Source: Methanolobus bombayensis
GTDB taxonomy: Archaea; Halobacteriota; Methanosarcinia; Methanosarcinales; Methanosarcinaceae
Length of the DNA stretch: 64,000 nucleotides
Reading direction: 5' to 3'
Assembly (NCBI RefSeq): GCF_017873415.1
Contig: NZ_JAGGKD010000006.1
Location: 62,001 to 126,000, forward strand
Shown here piece after piece: positions 1 through 9,379 of this stretch. Position 1 is the stretch's first letter. Every line of letters starts with the position of its first letter. The notes below the pieces were generated by a model that saw nothing but the letters and a program-made list of their open reading frames with translations, made no database searches and was not told where the DNA came from. The position numbers and the translations under genes were made by a program.

Positions 1-1554
1 GAACTGGTTAAGCTCATGCCATCTGATGCTCATCTCATTAAATCCGACGGGAAAACAGATGATGTTCCAGTTGATGAACTTAAAATGGAAGATAAGGTTC
101 TCGTCAAACCCGGAGAAAAGATACCTGTTGACGGTGTTGTGGTTGACGGACAGAGTTCTGTAAATGAGGCAATGCTTACAGGTGAATCAAATCCGGTTCC
201 AATGGAAAAAGGGGACGAGGTTATTGCCGGTGCTATTAACGGAGAAGGTTCGCTGACCATTGAAGTCCGCAAAACCGGGAAAGATTCATTCCTGTCACAA
301 ATGCTTGATCTCGTTTCTCAGGCACAGCAAAGCAAATCAAAAACCCAGAACCTTGCTGACAGAGCTGCTCTGTACCTTACGATAATTGCTCTGACAGCAG
401 GTACACTCACTTTTTTTGCGTGGCTCAGACTGGCAAGCACCGATCTTGCATTTTCACTTGAAAGAGCTGTAACAGTTATGGTAATTACGTGTCCTCATGC
501 CCTTGGACTTGCAATTCCTCTTGTAGTTGCCGTTTCCTCTGCAATTGGTGCACGTAACGGCCTGCTTATCAGGAACAGAGGACCATTTGAGAGAGCCAGA
601 AATATTGATGCGATTGTTTTTGACAAGACAGGAACTCTCACTAAAGGAGAATTCGGAGTCAGTGACGTTGTTGTTTTTGATGAGAACATGCAAAAAGAGG
701 AAATACTCAGTTATGCAGCATCCATTGAATCTGATTCCGAGCACCCGATAGCACAGGGAATCCTTAACTCTGCCGAACCTGAATATAAAGTGGAGAATTT
801 CAGTGCTATTTCCGGAAAAGGAGCACAAGGTACTGTTAATGGTAAGGATGTGAAGGTTGTGAGTCCTGCATATCTGAGAGAAGAAGGAATCAGTTATCCA
901 GAGGAAAAACTGGAGGAGATAAACAGTCAGGGAAAGACCACGGTTTTTGTTCTTATTGATGAAAATTCAGTGGGAGCTATTGCACTGGAAGACGTGGTCA
1001 GGCCCGAATCAAAGGAATCTGTAGGCAAACTGAAAGAAATGGGTATCAAATGTTTCATGCTTACAGGTGACCAGAAGCAGGTGGCTGAAAGAGTTGCGGA
1101 CCAGATCGGCCTTGATGAATACTTTGCAGGAGTTCTGCCTGATGAAAAAGCTTCCAGAATAAAGGAAGTTCAGGAAAGAGGACTAACTGTTGCGATGGTG
1201 GGAGATGGTATCAATGATGCGCCTGCCCTTGCACAGGCTGATGTGGGTATAGCCATCGGAGCCGGTACTGATGTTGCAGTGGAAACTGCGGACATTGTAC
1301 TTGTAAAAAGTAACCCTCTTGATGTACTGGCGATCATGAAACTCTCAAAAGCAACATACAGTAAAATGAAACAGAACCTTTTCTGGGCAACAGGTTACAA
1401 TGCCCTGGCGATTCCACTTGCAGCAGGGGTCTTATATCAGCAGGGAATTCTACTGTCACCAGCAGCAGGAGCGGTACTGATGTCAATGAGCACAATTATT
1501 GTTGCTGTAAATGCAAGACTTCTGTCCATAGACGGGGAACATAAGTCTGAATAA
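1..1554 (+). CDS. Heavy-metal (copper/silver-type) P1B ATPase, 5' end missing
   Basis: Membrane ATPase that pumps a soft metal ion across the cytoplasmic membrane. The reading frame is open to base 1, so the N-terminus lies outside the window; the ATG at 16 is internal. Visible in order: actuator-domain motif MLTGES, two membrane segments, the metal-site motif TCPHALGLAIP, the phosphorylation motif DKTGTLT, a nucleotide-binding domain with SEHPIA, the hinge GDGINDAPALAQADVGIAIG and two C-terminal membrane helices. The CPH triplet (rather than CPC) is typical of the CopB-like P1B subgroup, so copper/silver export is the best inference; exact metal is not shown. Ends with TAA. Confidence 0.9.
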   Translation, partial: ELVKLMPSDAHLIKSDGKTDDVPVDELKMEDKVLVKPGEKIPVDGVVVDGQSSVNEAMLTGESNPVPMEKGDEVIAGAINGEGSLTIEVRKTGKDSFLSQMLDLVSQAQQSKSKTQNLADRAALYLTIIALTAGTLTFFAWLRLASTDLAFSLERAVTVMVITCPHALGLAIPLVVAVSSAIGARNGLLIRNRGPFERARNIDAIVFDKTGTLTKGEFGVSDVVVFDENMQKEEILSYAASIESDSEHPIAQGILNSAEPEYKVENFSAISGKGAQGTVNGKDVKVVSPAYLREEGISYPEEKLEEINSQGKTTVFVLIDENSVGAIALEDVVRPESKESVGKLKEMGIKCFMLTGDQKQVAERVADQIGLDEYFAGVLPDEKASRIKEVQERGLTVAMVGDGINDAPALAQADVGIAIGAGTDVAVETADIVLVKSNPLDVLAIMKLSKATYSKMKQNLFWATGYNALAIPLAAGVLYQQGILLSPAAGAVLMSMSTIIVAVNARLLSIDGEHKSE

Positions 1555-1566
1555 TTTCAATAAATA

Positions 1567-1578
1567 TTTATATAAATA
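1567..1578 (+). promoter_or_regulatory. TATA box for the 1600-3276 gene
   Basis: TTTATATAAATA lies about 22-33 bases before the ATG at 1600. This is the normal TATA-to-start distance in archaea, so the message probably has little or no leader. Inference from spacing only. Confidence 0.5.
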
Positions 1579-1599
1579 CAAATCAACAATATAAAAGCC

Positions 1600-3276
1600 A
1601 TGGACATCCTCATACCTGATATCGTTGATACAGCTCTCATAAGCGGCGTAATATCACTTTTCCTTATTGCAGATATCCTTATCAAAAATTATTTGAAAAT
1701 CAACCTCAGGGATGTCGGAGCTGATCTTGCTATCGGTTCAGTGGTTATCCAGTTTGGTTACATTACTCTTATACTTGTGAACCAGCAAATGGATATTTTC
1801 TGGAGGAACGTTCTCCTTGCCATCTGTTTCGGACTTTTCTGGGCAGCCTGTCTCTGGCTTGCAAGTAAGAGAGATGCACTTACAGATATGTTCTCTTACA
1901 CCATCGGAACATTTGCCCTGGCAGCATCCATTATGCATTTTCTGGGAACTTTCAAACCCATTGGAATGATGATGTTATTTGTGTATTCACTCATTCTCTC
2001 GGTACTGGCTTTCCTTCTGGCTGATTATCTCAGAACGGAATCAGTGAAGAAAACCTATGAGGAAATAACCAGAGACCTGAAGATATATGATATGAATGAA
2101 AGTTACAGAAAACTGGAAGCAGGGAAAGAGAATATTGATCCTCTCCAACCTGTGGTCGACATCATAAGGGGAGCTGTCAGGAATAATGATGATTTCAGTG
2201 CAAGTGTGGGAGTAAGAACAATCCCAGAGCTATGCTCAAAAGTTCTCAGTTCCAGTGGAAAAAAGAATCTCATTATTAAGTATATTAATATACACCTGTA
2301 TCAGCTTGCTATTCTTTCAAGGGAAGAAAAGAACAGGTTTGTATTAATGGAAGTGATCGATGCATTCGGTTCAATTGGAAAAGAAGCTTCAGAAGCAGGT
2401 ATGGAACGTTTTACTTTACAGGCTCTGGACAAAATGGCAGGTTTCTTCGAACTGAACCGCGAAATTGAGCATTTCCCTCAGTTAGACAAACTTACACTTA
2501 TCAAGCGTTCAAAGGGCATTAAGGATCTGGCTGCCATTTTTAGAAATAAGGTCGTTGTGAGCCCGCTTCAGAAGCTTGCAATTGCTACCGGTGATATCGG
2601 AGTTGCATCTGCTAAAAAAGACATGATTGACAGTACTGAAAAATCAGTTATTCTGCTCAAGAAGATCGCCCTTGATGCAGCAGTTAACAGAGATATTCCA
2701 ACTCTTGCAAACATCCGCAATGTCCTGCTTGTACTGGCAAGAACAGTTGATAGTAAAGACCAGAAACACCTGAAGAAGCTCCTGATCTACTCACTGAGGG
2801 ACATTGGAATCAAGGCTGTGCAGGAGTCTCCTGATAGAAAAAGGCACGATTGTCTTGATAAAGTGGTCGAAGCGCTTGAAGAAGTTGGACGGATTTTCGG
2901 AAAAGATTCTCTTCCTGATGTTACAACCGCATTGAAAGATATCGGAATGGTTGCCGCAAGGAAACATTCTGATGAAAAGGTCTCAAGGATCATTCCTGTG
3001 ATGGAAAATTTCTGCACGGTTGCGGCATCAGATAATCATGCGGATAATGTCTCACTTGCTGTCAATGCCATTGTAGAAGTGTGTGAGATATCTATTAAAG
3101 AACAGATGGTCGAATCTACTGCCAGTTCATCAAAGAGCCTTGCAAACCTTTCGAACATCGAATCCATTTCAGTCATTGTCAGTGAAGCTATTTTTGAAAT
3201 TGGCAAGTATCAGGAAATTGATAAAGAGATGTTCGCTCTTTTTGATAAGACCTACCGCAAGTCAGGCGGAAGGTAG
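1600..3276 (+). CDS. Membrane-anchored protein with helical (HEAT-like) repeats, function unknown
   Basis: Not recognised as a characterised family. The first ~150 residues form about four hydrophobic segments. The remaining ~400 residues are charged and look like tandem alpha-helical repeats with recurring phrases such as LRDIGIKA, ALKDIGMVAA, ALEEVGRIFG and AIVEVCEIS, suggesting a cytoplasmic scaffold attached to the membrane. It follows the metal ATPase by 45 bases but has its own TATA box. The stop codon is TAG; reading through it as pyrrolysine would add 21 residues before a second TAG. Confidence 0.75.
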   Translation: MDILIPDIVDTALISGVISLFLIADILIKNYLKINLRDVGADLAIGSVVIQFGYITLILVNQQMDIFWRNVLLAICFGLFWAACLWLASKRDALTDMFSYTIGTFALAASIMHFLGTFKPIGMMMLFVYSLILSVLAFLLADYLRTESVKKTYEEITRDLKIYDMNESYRKLEAGKENIDPLQPVVDIIRGAVRNNDDFSASVGVRTIPELCSKVLSSSGKKNLIIKYINIHLYQLAILSREEKNRFVLMEVIDAFGSIGKEASEAGMERFTLQALDKMAGFFELNREIEHFPQLDKLTLIKRSKGIKDLAAIFRNKVVVSPLQKLAIATGDIGVASAKKDMIDSTEKSVILLKKIALDAAVNRDIPTLANIRNVLLVLARTVDSKDQKHLKKLLIYSLRDIGIKAVQESPDRKRHDCLDKVVEALEEVGRIFGKDSLPDVTTALKDIGMVAARKHSDEKVSRIIPVMENFCTVAASDNHADNVSLAVNAIVEVCEISIKEQMVESTASSSKSLANLSNIESISVIVSEAIFEIGKYQEIDKEMFALFDKTYRKSGGR

Positions 3277-3393
3277 TCTTCTTTTAGCCTGCATTTCGAA
3301 GAGTATATGTATTGTAATTGTCTTGTATTACTGCTATAGTTAGTGTAACATCTAATGTTGCCTGCTTAATTCAACTTAAAACAAGGGATTATT

Positions 3394-4287
3394 ATGGAAA
3401 TCAATGGAGTAGAAATCGAAGATACTTTTGCAGAAGCGTTCCCGATCAAGATCTCAAGAGTACTTATCACCGCAGCAACAAAACGCTGGGCAGAGATAGC
3501 TGCACTTGAAGCAACAGGATTTGGTACCTCTGTTATTATGTGCCCTGCAGAAGCAGGTATTGAAAAGTTCGTAGGTCCTGATGGGACTCCCGACGGAAGA
3601 CCTGGTGTATATGTCCAGTTCTGCACCTTCGGATACGAATCACTTGAACACCAGTTACTTGAGCGCCTCGGCCAGTGTGTGCTTACAGCACCAACAACAG
3701 CTGTTTTCAACGGTATGCCAGAAGCTGAGAAGCAGTTCAACGTAGGTTTCAAACTCAAGTTCTTCGGTGACGGAATGGAATCCGAGACAGAGATCGACGG
3801 CCGCAAGATGTTCAGCATCCCGATCATGGAGGGTGACTTCCTTGTAGAAGAGAACATCGGTGCTGTAGCAGGTATTGCAGGCGGTAACTTCTTTATCTTC
3901 GGTGACAGCCAGATGACAGCACTCACAGCAGCAGAGGTTGCAGTAGACGCTATCAAAGACCTTGAGGGTACAATCACTCCATTCCCAGGCGGAATTGTTG
4001 CAAGTGGTTCCAAGGCTGGTTTCAACAACTACAAGTTCATGAAGGCAACTGCAAACGAGAAGTTCTGCCCATCCATCAGGGACAAGGTCGAAGGTACCGA
4101 AATTCCAGAAGGTGTAAAGGCAGTTTACGAGCTTGTCATCAACGGTGTCGATGAGGATTCAATCCAGAAGGCAATGAAGGCAGGTATCGAAGCAGCTATC
4201 GCAGTTCCTGGTGTATCAAAGATCACCGCAGGAAACTACGGCGGTAAACTCGGTAAGTACCAGTTCCACCTGAAAGACCTTTGCTAA
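3394..4287 (+). CDS. ftr: Formylmethanofuran--tetrahydromethanopterin N-formyltransferase
   Basis: Cytoplasmic enzyme of the C1 pathway that transfers the formyl group from formylmethanofuran to tetrahydromethanopterin (tetrahydrosarcinapterin). In methylotrophic growth it runs in the oxidative direction toward CO2. The 297 residues match the family's usual length and show its conserved start ([16 protein letters not shown]), the TPDGRPGV segment and the C-terminal [17 protein letters not shown]. Single gene with its own leader; codon use is strongly biased, as expected for a highly expressed central enzyme. It ends with TAA and is followed by about 285 bases of AT-rich DNA. Confidence 0.97.
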   Translation: MEINGVEIEDTFAEAFPIKISRVLITAATKRWAEIAALEATGFGTSVIMCPAEAGIEKFVGPDGTPDGRPGVYVQFCTFGYESLEHQLLERLGQCVLTAPTTAVFNGMPEAEKQFNVGFKLKFFGDGMESETEIDGRKMFSIPIMEGDFLVEENIGAVAGIAGGNFFIFGDSQMTALTAAEVAVDAIKDLEGTITPFPGGIVASGSKAGFNNYKFMKATANEKFCPSIRDKVEGTEIPEGVKAVYELVINGVDEDSIQKAMKAGIEAAIAVPGVSKITAGNYGGKLGKYQFHLKDLC

Positions 4288-4574
4288 AAAGGCTCTTTCA
4301 TTTTTCATATTTTTTGAATTACTTTTTTAATCATATTTTGAGTTTTGATTTCTTTTTAGATTTCCATTTAGACTGTATTTTCTCTTAATAATAGGATTTT
4401 TAGCTTTACTATTGAACACTTGACTTATTCTAATTGTCAAATTAACTACTGATAAACATATTTGAGTTTGATAATATGGCCATAAATACTAAATAAATTA
4501 ACTGTAAATTTTAATTAATTCATGAACTGATTTAACAGTGTAGTAGTATTGTGGCAAAAATATGGAGTAATTAA

Positions 4575-4958
4575 ATGACAGAAAACCGAGGAAGATACCT
4601 GGCAATAATTGGTGGAGTTTTAGGTATCTTTGTGAGTTTAGGACTGTATGGCTTAATTAAAGGGATAATACCCACCAATGGAATGGCCTTTGCTTATGCT
4701 GTGAAACCCTTACTGGGAATATCTGACCCAAACACAGTGGTGGCAATCTATACATTTTCATCAACAGCTCTTGCAGTTATTGGAATCATAGCAGCTTACA
4801 GACTGTCAGAAAATATACGTAATTCTGCACTCATCATAATTGCATCGGGCGTGGCTGGATTCCTGTTCATGGGGTTTTTATGGATTCCAGCAGGGTTTTT
4901 ACTTGTACTTGGCGGGATACTATTAATGAGAGATAGGAAGGTTGGTACCCCAACTTAA
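4575..4958 (+). CDS. Small four-helix membrane protein (DUF4064-like)
   Basis: A 127-residue hydrophobic protein with about four membrane segments (residues ~8-30, 50-75, 83-102, 104-120) and short loops. The N-terminal GGVLGIFVSLGLYGL and C-terminal LLVLGGILLMRD resemble small DUF4064-type membrane proteins, but the assignment is weak. GGAG about nine bases before the ATG supports the start. No functional context: neighbours are ftr and another membrane protein, each separately spaced. Confidence 0.6.
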   Translation: MTENRGRYLAIIGGVLGIFVSLGLYGLIKGIIPTNGMAFAYAVKPLLGISDPNTVVAIYTFSSTALAVIGIIAAYRLSENIRNSALIIIASGVAGFLFMGFLWIPAGFLLVLGGILLMRDRKVGTPT

Positions 4959-5264
4959 CATTATGCAAATTGAGAACTTCTTGAAAAACAGAAATGATAT
5001 TAATGCCAATTGAGAAAAAAAATCAATGAAAACAAGCATAATCCATATGTTTCGATAGCAAAAACACTTGGATTGTTAATTGTTGTATTTTTCCTGATCT
5101 TTGTAGCCTTCTTTACATAGGGTGCTTACAACCACATGTATTCAAAAGAAATAGATGCCAGACTACTGGATACTGGGATAAGTTGTCATTTTTGAGACAA
5201 CATGGACTTCCGATACCTGAGAAATAAATACAACTAGCTCTCATAGGTACCATCAGAAACAACC
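4959..5264 (+). other. Gap with one doubtful 36-residue ORF (5010-5120, TTG start)
   Basis: This 306-base gap is AT-rich. A TTG-started frame at 5010-5120 would encode a 36-residue peptide with a charged N-terminus (MRKKINENKHNPY) and one hydrophobic helix, ending in TAG. If that TAG were read as pyrrolysine the frame would continue 24 codons to a TGA. It has no clear ribosome-binding site, so it may be a gene remnant. Nothing else is visible. Confidence 0.25.
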
Positions 5265-6572
5265 ATGGTCCAGATAGACAAACTCCGCAAGCTCCTGAAA
5301 AATACTCCTCTTAATGCATTTGCCGGCTGGACAATGGTCCTGTTTCTGGCACTGCTAGGAGTGGGTAACTTCATTTACGGCAGGTTCATGTGGACCATAC
5401 TGATCGCTTTTGTCACAGGGATAATAATAACACCTGCCATCAGGATGCGCAAACTCTCAGTTATGCCATCGTGGTATTTTATTTTCCTGGCTATCGTGCC
5501 AATAGTTGGGAGTTCCACCGCATGGTACTTCTTTTCCACCAGTATACCGTTTTACGTTTCGGTGGCAACCATTGCACTGCTTGTGGCTGCTGAGATCAAC
5601 TGGTTTACCTCGGTTAAAATGAACTACAAATTTGCAATACTTCTTGTTATCGTCACGACTCTTGCAATATCAGGATTATGGCACCTTGTTGAATGGCTGC
5701 TGGACATTTATTTTGGAACTAACTATCTACTTTATGGTCTTTCACCTGATGCCATCAATGATGCTGTAATGCATCAGTTCATCTATGCCACAATAGCCGG
5801 AGTTGCAGCAGGCGCTTTGTTTGGATGGTATTTCAGATCAGCTGAAAATTCTGATCTTGTTGATGTTCCAACTCATTTTTCAGTGGAAACTGAGGATTAT
5901 GTCACACACAGACCACCTGCTCCCATACGTAAACTTCTTGGCATTTCCACTGAAAAACAGATAATTGCAGCCAGAATGCTGCAGGGTGGACTTGTACTAC
6001 TGCTGTTGTTTGGGATTTTCAGAAAAGATCTGTCCACCACAGTGAATGCAACAACAGGCCTTATCCTCACTTTTGTACCTAATATAATCACACGCAAATA
6101 TAATATCAAACAGGATACCGGAGTGGTACTCTGGCTCACATTGGCTATCTTTCTGCATACAATTGGAACTTTTGAATTCTATGACTACATAGATAATTGG
6201 GATCACGTAACCCATGCACTTTCAGCCAGTGTGGTTGCTGCTGCAGGATATACTCTGATAAGAGCGATTGACATCTATGTTGATGAAATCTACATACCTC
6301 CCAGAGTGCTTTTCATTTTCATTCTCATTTTTGTACTTGCAATGGGAGTTGTATGGGAAATTATCGAGTTTTTGAGTGATGAAATTACATCGACACTCGG
6401 TTTTGATGCCATACTTGCACAGCATGGAATTGGAGATACAATGCTGGATCTCATGTTCGACCTTTTCGGAGCTGTGCTTGCAGCAACCTGGGGAACTACC
6501 TATCTTTCCAATATATCCTATAAACTGGCAGCTAAATTTGATGAGTTGGGAAAACTCAAAAAACAAATGTGA
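5265..6572 (+). CDS. Polytopic membrane protein with internal duplication, function unknown
   Basis: A 435-residue protein with roughly ten or more membrane segments. The second half carries conserved polar signatures: DNWDHVTHAL, then GVVWEIIEFLSDE, then HGIGDTMLDLMFDLFGAVLA. These resemble the DUF2238/YjdF type of small membrane proteins with buried His, Glu and Asp residues. The first half contains a diverged copy (GLWHLVEWLLDIYF, then DAINDAVMHQFIYATIAGVAAGALFGW), so the protein looks like a fused tandem duplication in which the first copy has lost the DxxDHxxH motif. Lone gene, TGA stop, convergent with the TraB gene. Confidence 0.65.
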   Translation: MVQIDKLRKLLKNTPLNAFAGWTMVLFLALLGVGNFIYGRFMWTILIAFVTGIIITPAIRMRKLSVMPSWYFIFLAIVPIVGSSTAWYFFSTSIPFYVSVATIALLVAAEINWFTSVKMNYKFAILLVIVTTLAISGLWHLVEWLLDIYFGTNYLLYGLSPDAINDAVMHQFIYATIAGVAAGALFGWYFRSAENSDLVDVPTHFSVETEDYVTHRPPAPIRKLLGISTEKQIIAARMLQGGLVLLLLFGIFRKDLSTTVNATTGLILTFVPNIITRKYNIKQDTGVVLWLTLAIFLHTIGTFEFYDYIDNWDHVTHALSASVVAAAGYTLIRAIDIYVDEIYIPPRVLFIFILIFVLAMGVVWEIIEFLSDEITSTLGFDAILAQHGIGDTMLDLMFDLFGAVLAATWGTTYLSNISYKLAAKFDELGKLKKQM

Positions 6573-6614
6573 AAAAAGAAGAAAAAGATGGGGTTAATTT
6601 GTTGCTTAGTTTTT

Positions 6615-8033
6615 TTAACCCAGTCCAAGAGCTGTAAGTCCGGCACTTATTCCATTGCGGATAAGTTCCTGAGGATCAATCCCTGTAACCTGAAGCATTA
6701 CATAAACACCAAGGAAGGTACCAATCATACTTCCAAGATTTGCCAGGGCTGCAACCATTACAACACGGAAGAGATTATTCTTCATCATGTCCTCGGTTGT
6801 TTCGATCTCAACAAGCTCTTTGAAATTATCAGTTGTTGGGGGGCGATATTTCGCTTCAGTCAAGCCTGCGAACCATCCTGCTGCCATCATCGGGTTGAGT
6901 GATGTAAGCCATGCAACAGAGAAAGCGGTCAGAACTGAATAGGGATGACCTTTTGCGATTATTGCTCCAATAGCGCTCAGTACTCCATTAATGATGAACC
7001 ACCATGCAAATGCAAGTCCAAGTGTTTCCAGTGGAACCCCGGAAAGAATGAGCAATGCAAAAGTACCCAGAGCAAGTGCAACTACAAGAGCACCGAAAAG
7101 TTTCATTATACTGAACTTTTTCTTTGGAGCTTCAACCCCATAGTTAATTCTGGGAATTGTCTTTGGATTCTCAAGATAACGCTGGATACCTGCCCTGTGG
7201 CCTGCTCCTACAACGGCTACGATCTTCTTGTTGCCACCCATGGCAGCTTTTACAAGATTGTTAGACATGTATGCATCTCGTTCATCGATAAGCACCTTGA
7301 CAGCATTAGGTGATGTGTCTCTGAACTCTTCCACCAGCATAGAAACCATATCCTGATTTGTAATATTATCCATGTCGATGTCCTGAGTTCCACCAATACC
7401 TAAAACAGCAGCAACAAGACCTCCAAGCATCTTTAATTTCTCGATGAAACCCATCTTACTCCAGAAACGCTGCAATGTCACCTGAACGTCCCTGTCGATG
7501 AGAAGGATCTGTGCACCACTGGCCTCTGCAGCCTCGATTGCACTGATCATCTCGGCACCAGGCTGTACACCCATCTCATCAGCAAACCTCTTCTGGATAT
7601 GTGCCAGCAGCATGTGAACAAGATAGAAATAGACCTTACCTTCCTTGAGAAGCTCCTTTACCGGAATGTCAGCATTCTGAACATTGCCCTTGATAGCTTC
7701 ATATCTGGAGCGGCAGAGTTCAACTGCAACTATATCCGGCTGTTCCCGTTCAATAGCGGCATTAACTTCCCTGACACTTTTTTCAGAAACGTGGGCTGTT
7801 CCCACAAGAATAATCTCGCTTGGTCTGTCAGCATTTTCAGGTTCACCTTCAGATACATGTTTTTCAGGTCTCTCATCTTTGATGACCTCTTTAATTATCT
7901 GGATCTCAGAAGGCCCTGAGCTGGAAAACGATGAACTCCCTGAATATTCTTCAGAATACATATCATCATTTGTTGATGTGTAACTGTAATCCGAAGTGTT
8001 TTCCTGGGAATCACTTAAATTATCATCTTTCAA
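6615..8033 (-). CDS. TraB/PrgY-family membrane protein
   Basis: The start is a TTG at 8033 with GAGG eight bases before it. The first ~70 residues are acidic and Ser-rich low complexity. They are followed by the TraB/PrgY/GumN domain beginning EIILVGTAHVSEKSV, with VAVELCRSRYEAI, ILLIDRDVQVTLQRF and VVGAGHRAGI, and then by about five C-terminal membrane helices (~residues 300-470). TraB proteins are related to the PrgY pheromone inhibitor and are thought to be metallohydrolase-like, but no function is established in archaea. It lies 29 bases after the site-2 protease gene on the same strand, so the two are probably cotranscribed. Confidence 0.85.
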   Translation of the reverse strand: MKDDNLSDSQENTSDYSYTSTNDDMYSEEYSGSSSFSSSGPSEIQIIKEVIKDERPEKHVSEGEPENADRPSEIILVGTAHVSEKSVREVNAAIEREQPDIVAVELCRSRYEAIKGNVQNADIPVKELLKEGKVYFYLVHMLLAHIQKRFADEMGVQPGAEMISAIEAAEASGAQILLIDRDVQVTLQRFWSKMGFIEKLKMLGGLVAAVLGIGGTQDIDMDNITNQDMVSMLVEEFRDTSPNAVKVLIDERDAYMSNNLVKAAMGGNKKIVAVVGAGHRAGIQRYLENPKTIPRINYGVEAPKKKFSIMKLFGALVVALALGTFALLILSGVPLETLGLAFAWWFIINGVLSAIGAIIAKGHPYSVLTAFSVAWLTSLNPMMAAGWFAGLTEAKYRPPTTDNFKELVEIETTEDMMKNNLFRVVMVAALANLGSMIGTFLGVYVMLQVTGIDPQELIRNGISAGLTALGLG

Positions 8034-8062
8034 TGTAGATCCTCTTTAAGACTGTAGAACTA

Positions 8063-9154
8063 CTACTCGTTCAATAACATCAGCGATCTCATAAGATCAG
8101 TCCTCGAAAGGATGCCTTTTACATTATCGTTATCCATTACAAGAATACGCCCTATATTATTGATTGTCATTATTCTGAATGCTTCTGCCGCACTGGCGCT
8201 TGATGGAAGTGTTACAACATCCGTGGTCATAACATCGGATACAAGAACTGCATAGCGCTCATGTGGCAACACATTTCGTATGTCTGTAAAGGTTACAATC
8301 CCTTTTAAAGAATTGCCTTTTATTACAGGATATCCCAGATGTTTGTTCTCGAACATAAAATGAGAAAGTTCCTCTACTGTCATTTCCGGTTGGACTGATA
8401 TCACATCTTCTGACATGATATCTGAAACCATGTATTTTTCAAGACTGACTGTAACAGTGGTTGACTTGTCTTCTTCAGAAGCACCCATATAAACAAAAAA
8501 GGCTATCAAGAGTAACCATAAATTTGAAACAACACCTACAAGAGCCATAAGGAAAGCAAACATCTTCCCAACAGATGCAGCATAGTGAGTTGCCTTTATG
8601 TAACTCATTTTTCTTGCAAAAATAGATCTTAGAATTCTTCCTCCATCCATAGGGAAAGCTGGAATTAAATTGAAAATCGCCAGTACTATGTTGATGGTTG
8701 CCAGAATGTTTACCATCAGATATACCCATGTAGTATTATAGGAAGGCACTGAAGAAGCAATTGCTATGTTTATTCCCAGAAGGACAAAACCAATTATAAG
8801 ACTCACAAGTGGTCCTGCAAATGCCATTTTGAATTCATGTGACGGCTCCCTTGGAATTTCTTCCATGGATGAAACTCCACCCAGCAGCATCAGTGTTATA
8901 TCTTTTATTTCAACACCGTAACCTTTAGCTATGTAAGAATGACCAAGTTCATGGAGCAATACACAGACAAACAGCAATATTGTTGTTAAAAGCGACAGAC
9001 CATATGTCATTACAGGAGAACCAATATCCGCAAAACCATAAGGTTGTGGATTCGTTGCGAACACAAGCGCAAAAATAGGAAGGATCAACAGAAAAGTAAT
9101 ATGCACTTTAATGGGTATTCCCATGATGCTCCCGATCTTGTATGAAGAATTCAT
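8063..9154 (-). CDS. Site-2-type intramembrane zinc metalloprotease (M50) with two CBS domains
   Basis: A 363-residue S2P/SpoIVFB-like protease that cleaves substrates within the membrane. HELGHSYIAKGYG (zinc-binding HExxH, about residue 68) and FNLIPAFPMDGGRIL (third ligand Asp) are intact, spread over about six membrane segments. The C-terminal ~140 residues are a CBS pair (VSDIMSEDVISVQPEMTV and VSDVMTTDVVTLP), which usually bind adenine nucleotides and suggest energy-status control. The gene ends in two consecutive TAG codons (8060-8065 on the minus strand) and precedes the TraB gene. Confidence 0.93.
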   Translation of the reverse strand: MNSSYKIGSIMGIPIKVHITFLLILPIFALVFATNPQPYGFADIGSPVMTYGLSLLTTILLFVCVLLHELGHSYIAKGYGVEIKDITLMLLGGVSSMEEIPREPSHEFKMAFAGPLVSLIIGFVLLGINIAIASSVPSYNTTWVYLMVNILATINIVLAIFNLIPAFPMDGGRILRSIFARKMSYIKATHYAASVGKMFAFLMALVGVVSNLWLLLIAFFVYMGASEEDKSTTVTVSLEKYMVSDIMSEDVISVQPEMTVEELSHFMFENKHLGYPVIKGNSLKGIVTFTDIRNVLPHERYAVLVSDVMTTDVVTLPSSASAAEAFRIMTINNIGRILVMDNDNVKGILSRTDLMRSLMLLNE

Positions 9155-9379
9155 GACAGTATTTTAGATGGGGTATTATTTATCTTTATCTTATTTCTGT
9201 AAACAGGGATAAATTCTCATACTGAAATTCATTTCTGAATACTTTCACCCCGCTTGGCTCAGGAGTATATGTACCTAACACATAATGGTAATTATAACAG
9301 GCAAGATGAACACACGCCTTACACGTTTCAAGGCTAGGTGTCATCAAGCCTCATCCCCTCAACTTTTATTTTTTAGAGA

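Noticed and set aside
6945-7983. Plus-strand ORFs of 99-122 residues opposite the TraB gene
   Set aside because: Antisense shadows of a well-supported gene, Cys/Ser-rich and without starts; the same applies to most short ORFs across the window.
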